NCBI GenBank assembly: GCA_002710685.1
Contig: PALD01000027.1
Coordinates: forward strand, 123,532 to 187,531
DNA: 64,000 nt
Source: Cytophagaceae bacterium
Lineage (GTDB): Bacteria; Bacteroidota; Bacteroidia; Flavobacteriales; Flavobacteriaceae
Reading direction: 5' to 3'
Positions 1-9,373 of this stretch are shown here, piece after piece (the first letter of the stretch is position 1; each line of letters starts with the position of its first letter). A model generated the notes under the pieces. It saw nothing but the letters and a program-made list of their open reading frames with translations, did no database searches and was not told where the DNA came from. Position numbers and translations under genes: made by a program.

Positions 1-2
1 AA

Positions 3-356
3 GATGAAATCCTTAAAGGTGAGTTCTCCACCTCGTTGCTGGATAAAAGCCAGTACACCGCTCAAATCGACGATATTATTAAACTGAGCATTGAACGCAT
101 CTATGAAAGCCACGAGGTCATCGAGAAGGAAATTGCCGGTTACGAGATCATGGCAACATTATTGAGTGCTAAATGTTCCATACTTGATGATGATGGTCAT
201 TACAGTAGCTTATTGAGTAAACTTTTTGGCTTTAAGCCAAATGATGAAAACCATCTCTACGATAACCTCGTAGAAATATGTACCGAAGTTGCCCTGATGA
301 CAGATGGGCAAGCGTTGCGCCTTTTTAGAAAAATAAAGGGCATGAACCTAAATTAA
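3..356 (+). CDS. dgt: dGTP triphosphohydrolase, C-terminal fragment (open at left edge)
   Basis: The reading frame is already open at base 3, so this is the 3' end of a gene that starts outside the window. A TTG at 36 would give 106 residues, but the frame upstream of it codes sensibly and shares the same style. The segment with IIKLSIERIY and EKEIAGYEIM matches my memory of the C-terminal helical part of Bacteroidota HD-domain dGTPases, which split dGTP into deoxyguanosine and triphosphate. The HD metal-binding residues lie off the window, so the catalytic part cannot be checked. Identity is inferred from the C-terminal helices only. About 120 bases of AT-rich spacer with no clear signal follow before the protease. 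Confidence 0.6.
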   Translation, partial: DEILKGEFSTSLLDKSQYTAQIDDIIKLSIERIYESHEVIEKEIAGYEIMATLLSAKCSILDDDGHYSSLLSKLFGFKPNDENHLYDNLVEICTEVALMTDGQALRLFRKIKGMNLN

Positions 357-477
357 CCGCACATTTAAACTAAAAATAAAACCATTAGACCGCGTCAGCA
401 ACCCCATTGTTTTGCATTTTATCATTTTATGAATGCATACTGGGGTAAAATAATCCCTAGACCCTAAAATTCCATCT

Positions 478-3162
478 ATGAAAAATTGCTACCTATTTAC
501 TTTACTCTTTGCCATTTTTATAGTGGCTCCATCAAACGCACAGGACTACAAGGGGGCCATAGAAGCATACATAAGCGCAAATCAAAAGAAACTTACTGGG
601 GGCACATCACCAGAATATACCATTTCAACCTTTAAATCGAAGCAGCAGGATTTTATAATGGCCTATGCTAAACAAACTGTCAATGGAATAGAGGTTTACA
701 ATGCAATAAGCAGCTTTGCCATCAAGGACGGTAAAGTCGCCTATGCCAGCAATAGGTTTGTTGCTCCTACCGCAAATAGGGCAACTGTTCAACCTTCAAT
801 AACCCCTCAAACCGCAGTGAGCAAAGTAGCCCAACGATTTGATCTGGGTTCAACCGGCACGGTAAATATCATTTCAGGAAATGATAAGGACTACTTACTA
901 TCTAAGGGAAACATCTCGACCAAGGATATTCCCGCAAGGTTGATGTATGTAGAAAAAGAAGGAGGCCTTAAACTGGCATGGCATGTCACCATCTATGAAA
1001 AAGGAGATGCGCACTGGTGGAGTGTAAATGTAGATGCCACTACCGGAGATATCCTTACCATCAATGACCTTGTACTCACGTGCAACTTTGATGAGAATCC
1101 ATTTACAAGGGCAACGATACCAACAAAAAAAGAAAAAGCGATAACCCTATCAAGGCCTAACGTTGCGGCAAATATGCTTTTTGCTGGCGAACAGTACCGG
1201 GTTTTTGCACTTCCCATTGAAAGTCCCAATCATGGTAATCGCACACTAGAAGTAGAACCTCAAGATGCTCTTGCCTCTCCTTATGGGTGGCATGATGTAG
1301 ATGGACAAGAAGGTGCAGAGTGGACAGATACCAGCGGTAACAATGTGTATGCATTCTTATATAATTCAGAAACCGAAGAAACATATTATACAGAGGGCGG
1401 CACATCCTTAAATTTTGATTTTGAACTCAATTTAAATTCTCAACCCAGACAATACCTAGATGTTTCACTAACCAATCTTTTTTATATGAACAATATGGTT
1501 CATGACATCCTATATCATTATGGGTTTGATGAACAAAGTGGGAACTTCCAGACTAACAATTATGGTAGGGGCCGCGTGGATGATGACGGCAACCCCATAG
1601 GCGAGGAAGATTTTGTATTTGCCCTGGGGCAGGATGATAGCGGTATCAATAATGCCACCTTTGCCACGGAGATTGATGGTGTCAATGGTATCATGCGTAT
1701 GTTTTTATGGTATGCTACTGGCCCTTTGGGCAGTCCTTTGACAATAAATAGTCCTACTGCCCTTGCTGGTGACTACCAGGCAACCGAAGCAAACTTTGGT
1801 CCAGGATTGTCTGATGAACCCTTGACCGCAGACCTTGTCCTTATGGAGGATAATAATTCAGGAGATTCAACAGACCCATATGATGGTTGTGATATAATTA
1901 CAAATAGCTCTCAGATAGATGGAAAAATCGCTGTTTTGAGAAGAGGTACTTGCGATTTTACAAAAAAAGTATTCAATGCTCAATTATTTGGTGCAATCGC
2001 AGTGATTGTAATAAATAACGTGCCGGGCGAACCCATCCCCATGGGAGGCACCAATGATAATATTGACATACCCTCAATAATGGTTTCCTTAGCCGATGGC
2101 AATCCCATTATCAACTCGCTCTTAGCTGGAAACACCATAAATGCAACTTTAGTATCCGCTGGTCCATATCAAAAAGATGGCTCACTTGACAACGGCATTG
2201 TAGCACATGAATATGGCCATGGGGTGTCCAATAGGCTTACCGGAGGCCCAGATGAAGCAGATTGTCTTATTGCATGTACAAAACGCTATACTTCAGGAGA
2301 GCAAAAAGACCAGTGCATACCAGGAACTTATACAGAACAGATGGGTGAAGGCTGGTCAGATTTTATAGGCCTCATCCTTACCATGAGGCCAAGTGATACT
2401 GCTGAGATGGCCCGTGGCTTTGGAACATATGTGATAGGAGAAGAAACTGATGGTAATGGTATAAGACCAGCACCTTACAGTACAAATACGTCCGTTAATG
2501 GATTAACTTATGCCGACACCAATAACGAAGCTTCAATTTCTGCGCCACATGGTGTAGGTTCCATCTGGGCTCAAATGCTCTGGGAGATGACCTGGTCACT
2601 CATAGACCACTATGGTTTTGATTCAGATATCTATGAAGGTACCGGGGGCAACAACATGGCTCTTAATCTGGTTATGACGGGTATGAAACTGCAACCTTGC
2701 CAGCCCGGTTTTATTGATGGTCGTGATGCAATTCTCGCGGCAGATGACCTTCTATATAACGGGAAGAATAAATGTCTGATTTGGCAGGCTTTCGCCAAAA
2801 GAGGCCTGGGCATGAGCGCTGACCAAGGCGATGTACTTAGCAGGACAGATCAAACCGAGGCTTTTGACGTACCTGAAGAATTTGAAGGAGAGTGCGTTCT
2901 AGGATTTAAAGATGTCAAGACGACCAATGCCTTCCATGTATATCCCAACCCCACTACCGGAGTGTTCAGGATTGCTTTAAAACAAGGTTTTGGCGATGGT
3001 AATGTCACTCTATATGACCTTAATGGCAGGAAAGTGTACAGCAAGAAACAAGCTCTTGAAGGAAACATTGAGGTTGATGTAAATAATCTTTCAACAGGAG
3101 TTTACATCTTGGAAGTAAAAAATGACCGCGTTTCTCAAACTGAAAAACTAATAATTCAGTAA
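478..3162 (+). CDS. secreted M36 (fungalysin) metalloprotease with PA domain and T9SS sorting domain
   Basis: An 894-residue exported zinc protease. Residues 1-22 form a signal peptide ending SNAQ. A propeptide of the fungalysin/thermolysin type follows (about 30-180). The catalytic part has HEYGH at 577-581 (zinc ligands H577 and H581, general base E578), and E624 in GEGWSD is the probable third ligand. A PA domain (about 450-560, with the GAIAVIVIN core) is inserted before the zinc motif. The last 75 residues begin VYPNPTTG and end in a basic tail, which is a type A C-terminal domain for the type IX secretion system. The protein is therefore likely released or attached at the cell surface to degrade external protein. 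It is a single gene that ends at a strong hairpin shared with convergent dxs. Confidence 0.93.
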   Translation: MKNCYLFTLLFAIFIVAPSNAQDYKGAIEAYISANQKKLTGGTSPEYTISTFKSKQQDFIMAYAKQTVNGIEVYNAISSFAIKDGKVAYASNRFVAPTANRATVQPSITPQTAVSKVAQRFDLGSTGTVNIISGNDKDYLLSKGNISTKDIPARLMYVEKEGGLKLAWHVTIYEKGDAHWWSVNVDATTGDILTINDLVLTCNFDENPFTRATIPTKKEKAITLSRPNVAANMLFAGEQYRVFALPIESPNHGNRTLEVEPQDALASPYGWHDVDGQEGAEWTDTSGNNVYAFLYNSETEETYYTEGGTSLNFDFELNLNSQPRQYLDVSLTNLFYMNNMVHDILYHYGFDEQSGNFQTNNYGRGRVDDDGNPIGEEDFVFALGQDDSGINNATFATEIDGVNGIMRMFLWYATGPLGSPLTINSPTALAGDYQATEANFGPGLSDEPLTADLVLMEDNNSGDSTDPYDGCDIITNSSQIDGKIAVLRRGTCDFTKKVFNAQLFGAIAVIVINNVPGEPIPMGGTNDNIDIPSIMVSLADGNPIINSLLAGNTINATLVSAGPYQKDGSLDNGIVAHEYGHGVSNRLTGGPDEADCLIACTKRYTSGEQKDQCIPGTYTEQMGEGWSDFIGLILTMRPSDTAEMARGFGTYVIGEETDGNGIRPAPYSTNTSVNGLTYADTNNEASISAPHGVGSIWAQMLWEMTWSLIDHYGFDSDIYEGTGGNNMALNLVMTGMKLQPCQPGFIDGRDAILAADDLLYNGKNKCLIWQAFAKRGLGMSADQGDVLSRTDQTEAFDVPEEFEGECVLGFKDVKTTNAFHVYPNPTTGVFRIALKQGFGDGNVTLYDLNGRKVYSKKQALEGNIEVDVNNLSTGVYILEVKNDRVSQTEKLIIQ

Positions 3163-3183
3163 AACAAGAATCTATATACAATT

Positions 3184-3211
3184 AAAGGAGGCTCTTGAAG
3201 CCTCCTTTTTA
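3184..3211. terminator. bidirectional hairpin terminator between protease and dxs
   Basis: A perfect 10-bp stem, AAAGGAGGCT (3184-3193) with AGCCTCCTTT (3199-3208), closes a 5-base loop and has T-runs on both strands. It lies between the convergent stop codons of the protease and dxs, so it can end both transcripts. Confidence 0.85.
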
Positions 3212-3219
3212 TTTCAGTA

Positions 3220-4983
3220 TTATTTCAAGATTTCCTGTAGGCGAGTATGTATTGAGTTTTCATCCAGCCTTACGATTTGCAATAATTCTTCTACGTTGCC
3301 ATGTTCAACAAACTGGTCTGGGACACCCATAATCTCAATGGTTCCCGTGTAATTTTCTTTCGCCGCAAGGCAAGTTATAGCACTACCAAAACCGCCATGC
3401 TCAACACCCTCTTCTACCGTAATAATGTGCTCATATTTTGCAAAAATTTCGAGCAGCATTTGAACATCTAAGGGTTTTACAAACCCAAAGTAATAAACAC
3501 CTACTGCCTCATACGCTTTTGCTGTAGCCAGCGCTGTATGCAATAAGGTTCCCGTTACCAAGACGGCCACTTGAGAACCTTTCTTAAATTGCTGTGCCTT
3601 GCCTATTTCAATGTTTTGAAAGGGTTGCTCCCAGTCTATATTCATCCCCCTACCTCGTGGATATCTTATGGCAAGCGGGTGGTCCAGACCTTCTTGAGCC
3701 GTATACATAATATTGCGCAAGCTCACCTCATCATGCGGGGCATAAATCATCATATTAGGGATGCAATTGAGGTAAGCCAAGTCATAAACCCCATGATGTG
3801 TGGCACCATCTTGACCCACAAGCCCAGCCCTATCGAGACAAAAAATAACAGGGAGATTCTGCAATGCTACGTCGTGGATCACCTGGTCATAAGCCCGCTG
3901 TAAAAAAGTGGAGTAAATATTACAAAACACGATAAATCCCTCTGTCGCCATACCAGCGGCCAGGGTCACTGCGTGCTGCTCTGCAATACCCACATCAAAG
4001 GCGCGTTCTGGAAATTTATCCATCATGAATTTTAAGGAACTTCCTGTGGGCATAGCTGGCGTTATGCCTATTATTTTCTTGTTTTGAGATGCCAATTCAA
4101 CGATGGTTTTACCAAAAACATCCTGAAATTTAGGGGGTTGTATTTCACTTGATTTTGGCAAGGTCTCACCGGTAACAGCATCAAATTTTCCCGGGGCGTG
4201 ATACTTTACTTGGTCCTTTTCGGCCTGTTTCAATCCCTTCCCCTTTGTGGTGATTACATGAAGAAATTTGGGTCCCTTGATTTTCTTCATGGTCTGCAAA
4301 ACCTCGATAAGCTTCTCGATATCATGACCATCAACGGGTCCAAAATATTTAAAATTCAGGGCTTCAAATAAGTTTTCCTCACGCTGCGACCCCGTTTTCA
4401 CATTTGTCAAATATCGCTTGAGCGCACCTACACTGGGGTCAATACCTATGGCATTGTCATTGAGCACAACCAGTAGATTGGCATCAGTAACGCCAGCATG
4501 ATTGAGCCCCTCAAAGGCCATCCCGCTGGCAATAGAGGCGTCTCCTATAACGGCGATATGATTTCGCTGGCTTTCGCCCAAAATGCCCGCAGCTATAGCC
4601 ATGCCCAGTGCAGCAGAGATTGATGTACTGCTATGCCCCGTGCCAAATGCATCATAAATACTTTCACTACGGCGTGGAAAACCGCTTATTCCATGCAGTT
4701 GTCTATTGGTTTCAAAAACGTTGCGCCTACCCGTCAATATCTTATGCCCATACGCCTGATGCCCCACGTCCCATATCAATTTATCTACCGGGGTGTTATA
4801 GACATAATGCAATGCAATGGTAAGCTCCACGACTCCCAGGCTTGCACCCAGGTGTCCTTCTTTTACCGCCACAATATCTATGATAAACCGGCGCAATTCT
4901 TCACTTAACTGTTGCAGTTGCTCCAGTGAAAAATCCCTAAAATCCTTAGGGTCATCGATAGTATCCAGCAGTTTTATGGCCAT
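3220..4983 (-). CDS. dxs: 1-deoxy-D-xylulose-5-phosphate synthase
   Basis: Thiamine-diphosphate enzyme that joins pyruvate and glyceraldehyde 3-phosphate in the first step of the MEP isoprenoid pathway; the product also feeds thiamine and pyridoxal synthesis. Seen: GHLGASLG at 43-50, DVGHQAYGHK at 72-81, the ThDP/Mg motif from GDAS (147) to NDN (177), GIAEQH at 332-337 with the catalytic Glu335, and DRAGLVG at 384-390. At 587 residues it is a little shorter than the E. coli enzyme, which is usual in this phylum. A TAnnTTTG-type box lies only about 5 bases upstream of the ATG, so the mRNA may have almost no leader. It is divergent from tadA. Confidence 0.97.
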   Translation of the reverse strand: MAIKLLDTIDDPKDFRDFSLEQLQQLSEELRRFIIDIVAVKEGHLGASLGVVELTIALHYVYNTPVDKLIWDVGHQAYGHKILTGRRNVFETNRQLHGISGFPRRSESIYDAFGTGHSSTSISAALGMAIAAGILGESQRNHIAVIGDASIASGMAFEGLNHAGVTDANLLVVLNDNAIGIDPSVGALKRYLTNVKTGSQREENLFEALNFKYFGPVDGHDIEKLIEVLQTMKKIKGPKFLHVITTKGKGLKQAEKDQVKYHAPGKFDAVTGETLPKSSEIQPPKFQDVFGKTIVELASQNKKIIGITPAMPTGSSLKFMMDKFPERAFDVGIAEQHAVTLAAGMATEGFIVFCNIYSTFLQRAYDQVIHDVALQNLPVIFCLDRAGLVGQDGATHHGVYDLAYLNCIPNMMIYAPHDEVSLRNIMYTAQEGLDHPLAIRYPRGRGMNIDWEQPFQNIEIGKAQQFKKGSQVAVLVTGTLLHTALATAKAYEAVGVYYFGFVKPLDVQMLLEIFAKYEHIITVEEGVEHGGFGSAITCLAAKENYTGTIEIMGVPDQFVEHGNVEELLQIVRLDENSIHTRLQEILK

Positions 4984-4987
4984 GTTT

Positions 4988-4995
4988 CAAATATA
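4988..4995 (-). promoter_or_regulatory. Bacteroidota -7 box for dxs
   Basis: On the minus strand this reads TATATTTG, a full match to TAnnTTTG. It is 5 bases from the dxs ATG, which implies a very short or absent 5' leader. The -33 TTG was not obvious. Confidence 0.5.
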
Positions 4996-5061
4996 TGGGC
5001 AAAGTCCTATTTTGCCTTGATTGATAAAGAAAATGTTAGTTATCTTCACCAGGGCAAAGTT

Positions 5062-5517
5062 ATGGCATTAATCACACCTTTTGACGACAATTACTTTATG
5101 AAGCGCGCCCTTGTTGAGGCACAAGCGGCGTATGACGCTGGTGAAATTCCGGTAGGGGCGGTCATCACGGTCAATGATACCATCATCGCCCGGGCGCACA
5201 ACCTTACAGAACGGCTCAACGATGTCACCGCGCATGCCGAGATGCAGGCCATAACGGCCGCGGCAAACTACATTGGCGGCAAGTATCTTAAGGATTGTAC
5301 CATGTACATCACCCTTGAACCTTGCCAGATGTGCGCCGGAGCATTGTACTGGAGTCAAATATCGCGCATCGTTATTGCTGCCCCAGACCCCCACCGCGGC
5401 TTCAAGACCATGGGCGGTAACCTACACCCTAAGACCGAGGTCAAAACCGGTGTGCTGGCCGACGAAGCCTCTGCATTGATTAAGCGTTTCTTTATTGAAA
5501 AGCGCAACCTCAACTAG
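5062..5517 (+). CDS. tadA: tRNA-specific adenosine deaminase (or closely related nucleoside deaminase)
   Basis: A 151-residue zinc deaminase. HAE at 58-60 (zinc ligand and proton-shuttle Glu) and PCQMC at 87-91 are the two halves of the active site. TadA converts A34 to inosine in tRNA-Arg(ACG), which lets it read CGN codons. The frame stays open 15 codons further upstream, but the ATG at 5062, which begins MALITPFDDNYFM, fits the family's usual start. It lies divergent to dxs with only about 80 bases between them. A guanine deaminase of the same fold is the main alternative, but length and motif spacing favour TadA. Confidence 0.88.
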   Translation: MALITPFDDNYFMKRALVEAQAAYDAGEIPVGAVITVNDTIIARAHNLTERLNDVTAHAEMQAITAAANYIGGKYLKDCTMYITLEPCQMCAGALYWSQISRIVIAAPDPHRGFKTMGGNLHPKTEVKTGVLADEASALIKRFFIEKRNLN

Positions 5518-5562
5518 ATTATATCTGTTTGCCTTTCGGCGAAAGCCATAAAATATTTGCCT

Positions 5563-5570
5563 TAACTTTG
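5563..5570 (+). promoter_or_regulatory. Bacteroidota -7 box (TAACTTTG) that sets the downstream start
   Basis: Perfect TAnnTTTG match 18 bases before the ATG at 5589. Because transcription would begin after about 5575, the longer frame starting at 5529 cannot be the translated form. A GCC/GGC near-palindrome of the dispersed family sits just upstream (5531-5547). Confidence 0.65.
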
Positions 5571-5588
5571 AGTAATTCACATCTTGTT

Positions 5589-7502
5589 ATGAGTCAAAAC
5601 ACCATTGCGGCACGCATCTATGATTTTTTAAAACGCTATCCTCCATTTACCTTTATGGATGCCGCAGATATACAGGAAATCGCAGACCAGGTCAAGGTAA
5701 TCTATCTTGAAAAGGAAAGTGTGCTTTTTAAGGCTGGTGAGCTGGACAAGGGTTTGTTTTATATTGTCAAGGATGGCGCAATAAAAATTACACGTGAGCA
5801 ACCAGACCTTCAAATCGTGGATATGTGTGATGAGGGTGACCTTGTTGGGCTGGGGCCACTCATTGTAAATGAAGATTACAAACTTTCGGCGATTGCCAAT
5901 GAAGAAAGTATCGTTTATGGCATACCCATCCCGTTGTTGCTGCCCCTTGCCCTGCATGATAAAAAGGTGAGCAATTACCTCATTACCAGTTTTGCCAGCA
6001 ATGTCAAAGACCCCTACTCACTAGAAGACAGCGGTAAACTTTTTACTGAATACATTAAGGAAAACACTCAGGACGTTCACGACCTGCAAAAAATAAAATA
6101 CTCACGTGACGCACTTATTTGTGGCCCAAAGACCAAGGTGCAAAAAGCAGCAAAGATGATGGGTGAGAAGAAAGTGGGCTCAATCATTATTGCAAAAGAT
6201 GATAAACCCGTGGGCATTATTACTAATAGGGATTTGCGGGATAATATTGCCACGGGAAAATTTAGCATAGATGCGCCGGTGGAGAAAATTATGAGCCATC
6301 CTGTAAAATGCTTTCAGGCGGGACCTACGGTGGCGCAGGCTCAGTTAATAATGCTCAAAAATAACATCAACCACCTTTGCATCACAGAAGATGGCACGCC
6401 AGATACTAAAATTCTAGGTATCATCACCCAGCACGACGTGATAGTGGCCTTTGGCAACAATCCCGTGGTTCTTATGAAAGAGATTAAACGAGCTAAAAAG
6501 GTAAAAGACCTACGAGAAATACGTCAAAAAGCCGAAAGCTTACTCAAGAAATACCTAGACCAGAATCTGCCCCTCTCAGAAATCTTGAACATCCTCAATG
6601 AAATCAACTATGCCATCTGTGCCAGGATTATTGAGCTTGCGCTAAAAAAACTCAATTCTCCCCCCTGTAACTTTGCCTGGCTGTCGCTGGGAAGTCAGGG
6701 AAGGAAAGAGCAGCTTTTGCTCACAGACCAAGACAATGCCATCGTTTTTGAAGATGTGCCGGAAGAAAAATATGAACCTGTGAAGGCTTACTTTTTAGCT
6801 CTGGCAAAAGAAGTAACTAAAGGATTGCACAAAATAGGTTATGAATATTGCCCCGCAGACATGATGGCGAGCAACCCTAACTGGTGTCAATCTCTCACGG
6901 AGTGGAAAAAACAATACACACACTGGATCACAAACCCCACTCCAGAGAGCATCCTGCTTTCTACCATTTTTTTTGACTACAGCTATCTATATAGCGATAC
7001 ACTACTCGTCACAAAGTTATCAGACAGTATCCTGGAAGTTCTTGCAGATGGCTCCAAGTTTTTTAACCATCTTGCCAAAGAGGCGGTAAAAAGTAAATCG
7101 CCCATGGGGTTTTTTAGGCAATTTCTGGTAGAACCAGATGGTGAACACAAGGATTTCTTTGATATTAAAAGCCGCGCCATGATGCCGCTCATTGATGCTG
7201 CGCGTGTGCTGAGCCTCCAGCATAAAATTCGCAATGTAAACAACACAGCTGGCAGGTTTGAGAAGCTTGCACTACTGGAAGAAAACAACAAGGAAATCTA
7301 TGAGAGTTGCGCTTATGCTTTCAAGGCCCTACTTAAATTTAGGACAAGACAGGGAATTTTGCACAATGACAGCGGCAGGTTTATCGAACTGGCAACATTA
7401 AACAAGTCAGAAAAACTTAAATTAAAACGTTGCTTTAAGCCCATACGCGATGTGCAGGAAATTCTCGCTGTCAGGTTTCAATTTGTTCAAGCTGTAATGT
7501 GA
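5589..7502 (+). CDS. cyclic-nucleotide-binding / CBS-pair / DUF294 nucleotidyltransferase-like protein
   Basis: A 637-residue soluble sensor-effector. An N-terminal cNMP-binding fold (about 25-140, CRP-like beta-roll with GELDKGLFYIVKDG at 51-64) is followed by a CBS pair (about 172-290, with VGIITNRDL and LGIITQHDV at the ends of the repeats). Next comes a DUF294 nucleotidyltransferase-like domain with GSQGRKE at 368-374 and TDQDNA at 379-384, then an all-helical C-terminal DUF294_C domain. The family resembles the uridylyltransferase fold of GlnD, but its substrate is unknown. The start is chosen from the promoter box at 5563. It overlaps the exonuclease gene by one base (TGATG), which implies translational coupling. 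Confidence 0.85.
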   Translation: MSQNTIAARIYDFLKRYPPFTFMDAADIQEIADQVKVIYLEKESVLFKAGELDKGLFYIVKDGAIKITREQPDLQIVDMCDEGDLVGLGPLIVNEDYKLSAIANEESIVYGIPIPLLLPLALHDKKVSNYLITSFASNVKDPYSLEDSGKLFTEYIKENTQDVHDLQKIKYSRDALICGPKTKVQKAAKMMGEKKVGSIIIAKDDKPVGIITNRDLRDNIATGKFSIDAPVEKIMSHPVKCFQAGPTVAQAQLIMLKNNINHLCITEDGTPDTKILGIITQHDVIVAFGNNPVVLMKEIKRAKKVKDLREIRQKAESLLKKYLDQNLPLSEILNILNEINYAICARIIELALKKLNSPPCNFAWLSLGSQGRKEQLLLTDQDNAIVFEDVPEEKYEPVKAYFLALAKEVTKGLHKIGYEYCPADMMASNPNWCQSLTEWKKQYTHWITNPTPESILLSTIFFDYSYLYSDTLLVTKLSDSILEVLADGSKFFNHLAKEAVKSKSPMGFFRQFLVEPDGEHKDFFDIKSRAMMPLIDAARVLSLQHKIRNVNNTAGRFEKLALLEENNKEIYESCAYAFKALLKFRTRQGILHNDSGRFIELATLNKSEKLKLKRCFKPIRDVQEILAVRFQFVQAVM

Positions 7503-8164
7503 TGAAGATTCCTTTTTTTGGCGCCAAGCAAAAAGAAATCCCACCCTTTTATGAGGCGTATGCCCAGTCATTTAATACCGCGCAGCCATCGCTGGAGAGC
7601 ATGCCCTTTATCGCCTTTGACACAGAGACAACCGGACTTGATGTAAAAAATGACAGGATACTTTGCATAGGTGCGGTAGCCATTATGGGCAACACGATTT
7701 ACACAGATGAGGCCCTTGAAGTTTATGTAGAACAAGACGTGTACAGTTCAAAATCTGCTGAGATTCACGGCATCCTTAAAAAAGGAAAGCAAAAACGCAT
7801 CACAGAAGAGCAAGCTGTTAAAAAATTCCTGGACTTCATAGGTAATTCCGTCCTGGTGGGCCATCATGTGGGCTACGATGTGGCCATGATTAACAATGCC
7901 CTAAAACGCCTGGGCGCCCCTCGATTAAAGAACAAACTTCTTGATACTGGGCTGCTTTATAAAAATTCAATACACGAAGTAAATCTGCTCAATAAAGACA
8001 AAGTCTATAGTCTAGACGAGTTATGTGATGAGATGAAAATAAGTATGGAAGACAGGCATACCGCCGCGGGAGACGCTTATATTACCGCGCTTGCGTTCTT
8101 AAAAATCTGCAGCAGGATGAGAAGAAATGGTAAGCTTACGCTTAAAAACCTCTTTAAACATTAA
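7502..8164 (+). CDS. DEDDh 3'-5' exonuclease (DNA polymerase III epsilon-like)
   Basis: A 220-residue RNase T/DnaQ-fold exonuclease. Catalytic residues are visible: D40 and E42 in FDTETTG, D126 in GYDVA, and H186 and D191 in HTAAGD, which is the DEDDh set. The ATG at 7502 overlaps the stop of the CBS/DUF294 gene (TGATG). A GTG 3 bases earlier is possible but adds nothing. It lacks the helicase or UvrC-like extensions of larger homologues, so its nucleic-acid substrate is not predictable. The constant coupling to a ligand-sensing partner suggests nucleotide-regulated turnover or repair. The 3' end overlaps the convergent hypothetical gene by 4 bases. Confidence 0.88.
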   Translation: MKIPFFGAKQKEIPPFYEAYAQSFNTAQPSLESMPFIAFDTETTGLDVKNDRILCIGAVAIMGNTIYTDEALEVYVEQDVYSSKSAEIHGILKKGKQKRITEEQAVKKFLDFIGNSVLVGHHVGYDVAMINNALKRLGAPRLKNKLLDTGLLYKNSIHEVNLLNKDKVYSLDELCDEMKISMEDRHTAAGDAYITALAFLKICSRMRRNGKLTLKNLFKH

Positions 8165-8745
8165 TTAAGATGATTTGCGTTGAGATAGGTTTGAATCAAG
8201 GTGCTGGTGGTGGCATCTGCCAATGGTAAATTATTATCAATTTCCTGTCTCAGCCTATTGATTTTCCTATTAAAGGGGAGACTCTCTTCTTGAGCCAGCT
8301 TCTCGATATAATCATCAAGACATTGAAACAACAAGCGGTCAAGTTTTGACCGAACGCCAAGTTCATTAAACTGCGAAAGTATTTTCTTGATGCAGGAATA
8401 TAACAGTTGAGGATGACTTGTCAAGGTATGCACAACTACCTGAAAATACTGCAGTACTTCAACTCCCGCATGTCTCTCCTCAATAAGGATTTCTTTATTT
8501 ACCTCTTCTGGGTGAAATAGATACAGATTCTTCTCGATAAAATCTGAGTAATCCTTATCTGAAATATAGTAAACATCCATCCCCAGACCCGTGCTGATAA
8601 CGAAAACGTTTTCGTTTATCGATGAAAAAAGAAATTGCCTCAATGCGATTTCTTGCGCGGGCTTAAGAATACGCTTGCGCTTATAGCCAGGATTCCTGAA
8701 CCTGATGGACTTTAGATTTTGAATGTCTTTATCAACGTTGTTCAT
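8161..8745 (-). CDS. hypothetical protein, coupled to the ankyrin protein
   Basis: A 194-residue protein I do not recognise. It has no signal peptide or membrane segment, and it is rich in charged helices with a basic N-terminal stretch (KRKRILKPAQEI near 22-33). The start ATG overlaps the stop of the upstream ankyrin gene by one base (TAATG), so both are probably made together and may interact. The 3' end overlaps the exonuclease stop on the other strand by 4 bases. Coding is supported by its tight operon fit and normal codon use. The function is unknown. Confidence 0.7.
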   Translation of the reverse strand: MNNVDKDIQNLKSIRFRNPGYKRKRILKPAQEIALRQFLFSSINENVFVISTGLGMDVYYISDKDYSDFIEKNLYLFHPEEVNKEILIEERHAGVEVLQYFQVVVHTLTSHPQLLYSCIKKILSQFNELGVRSKLDRLLFQCLDDYIEKLAQEESLPFNRKINRLRQEIDNNLPLADATTSTLIQTYLNANHLN

Positions 8746-9212
8746 TACTCCATAAGTTCTACCAGATGTTGCAATCCCTGCATCCGGGCGTGGTCAATCG
8801 CATTTTGTCCCCGGGAATCCTTTATGGATACATCAGCACCATTATCCAGAAGAAGCTGCACGATTTCTTGTTGATTAAAAGTAGTGGCAAAAATGAGGGC
8901 CGTACCCCCATTAAAGTTTTGGGCATTTACGCTTGCCCCATTTTTAATAAGCAATTCGGCGATTTGAGGATATCCTTTAAAGGCCACCCCCATGAGTGCG
9001 GTATTGCCAGATGCATCCTGTGTATCAACATCCTGCTCAAACTTTAGTATTTCGGCAGCCACATCCTCAAAACCATAATAGGTCGCCAGTAACAATGCCG
9101 TGGATCCACGCTGGTCCTTTGCCGCTGCCAGGGCGGGTTCATTTTCTAGGATTTCCTTTACGCGAGAAGCATTCCTGGAGCGTATCGCGTCAAACAATTC
9201 ATCAGTCTGCAT
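8745..9212 (-). CDS. ankyrin-repeat protein
   Basis: A 155-residue soluble protein made almost entirely of about four ankyrin repeats. Recognisable units are GSTALLLATYYG (36-47), GNTALMGVAFKG (69-80) and GGTALIFATTFN (102-113), and the last unit is degenerate. It has no signal peptide. Ankyrin repeats bind other proteins, and small bacterial versions often act as inhibitors or chaperones for the next gene's product. It is the first gene of a two-gene unit with the 194-residue hypothetical protein. Confidence 0.88.
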   Translation of the reverse strand: MQTDELFDAIRSRNASRVKEILENEPALAAAKDQRGSTALLLATYYGFEDVAAEILKFEQDVDTQDASGNTALMGVAFKGYPQIAELLIKNGASVNAQNFNGGTALIFATTFNQQEIVQLLLDNGADVSIKDSRGQNAIDHARMQGLQHLVELME

Positions 9213-9373
9213 GATTTAAAAATAGCAAAAAAAGGATGAGGGTAGCGTGCAAGCGCTCATTTTTGGGTAATCATTAAGAATATATGCCATAAATCACAGC
9301 TATGCGTTGATATTTTGCGCTATGCGATGATGTTTATTTGTAGTTTTAATACTCATATATCACCAGCCACACC

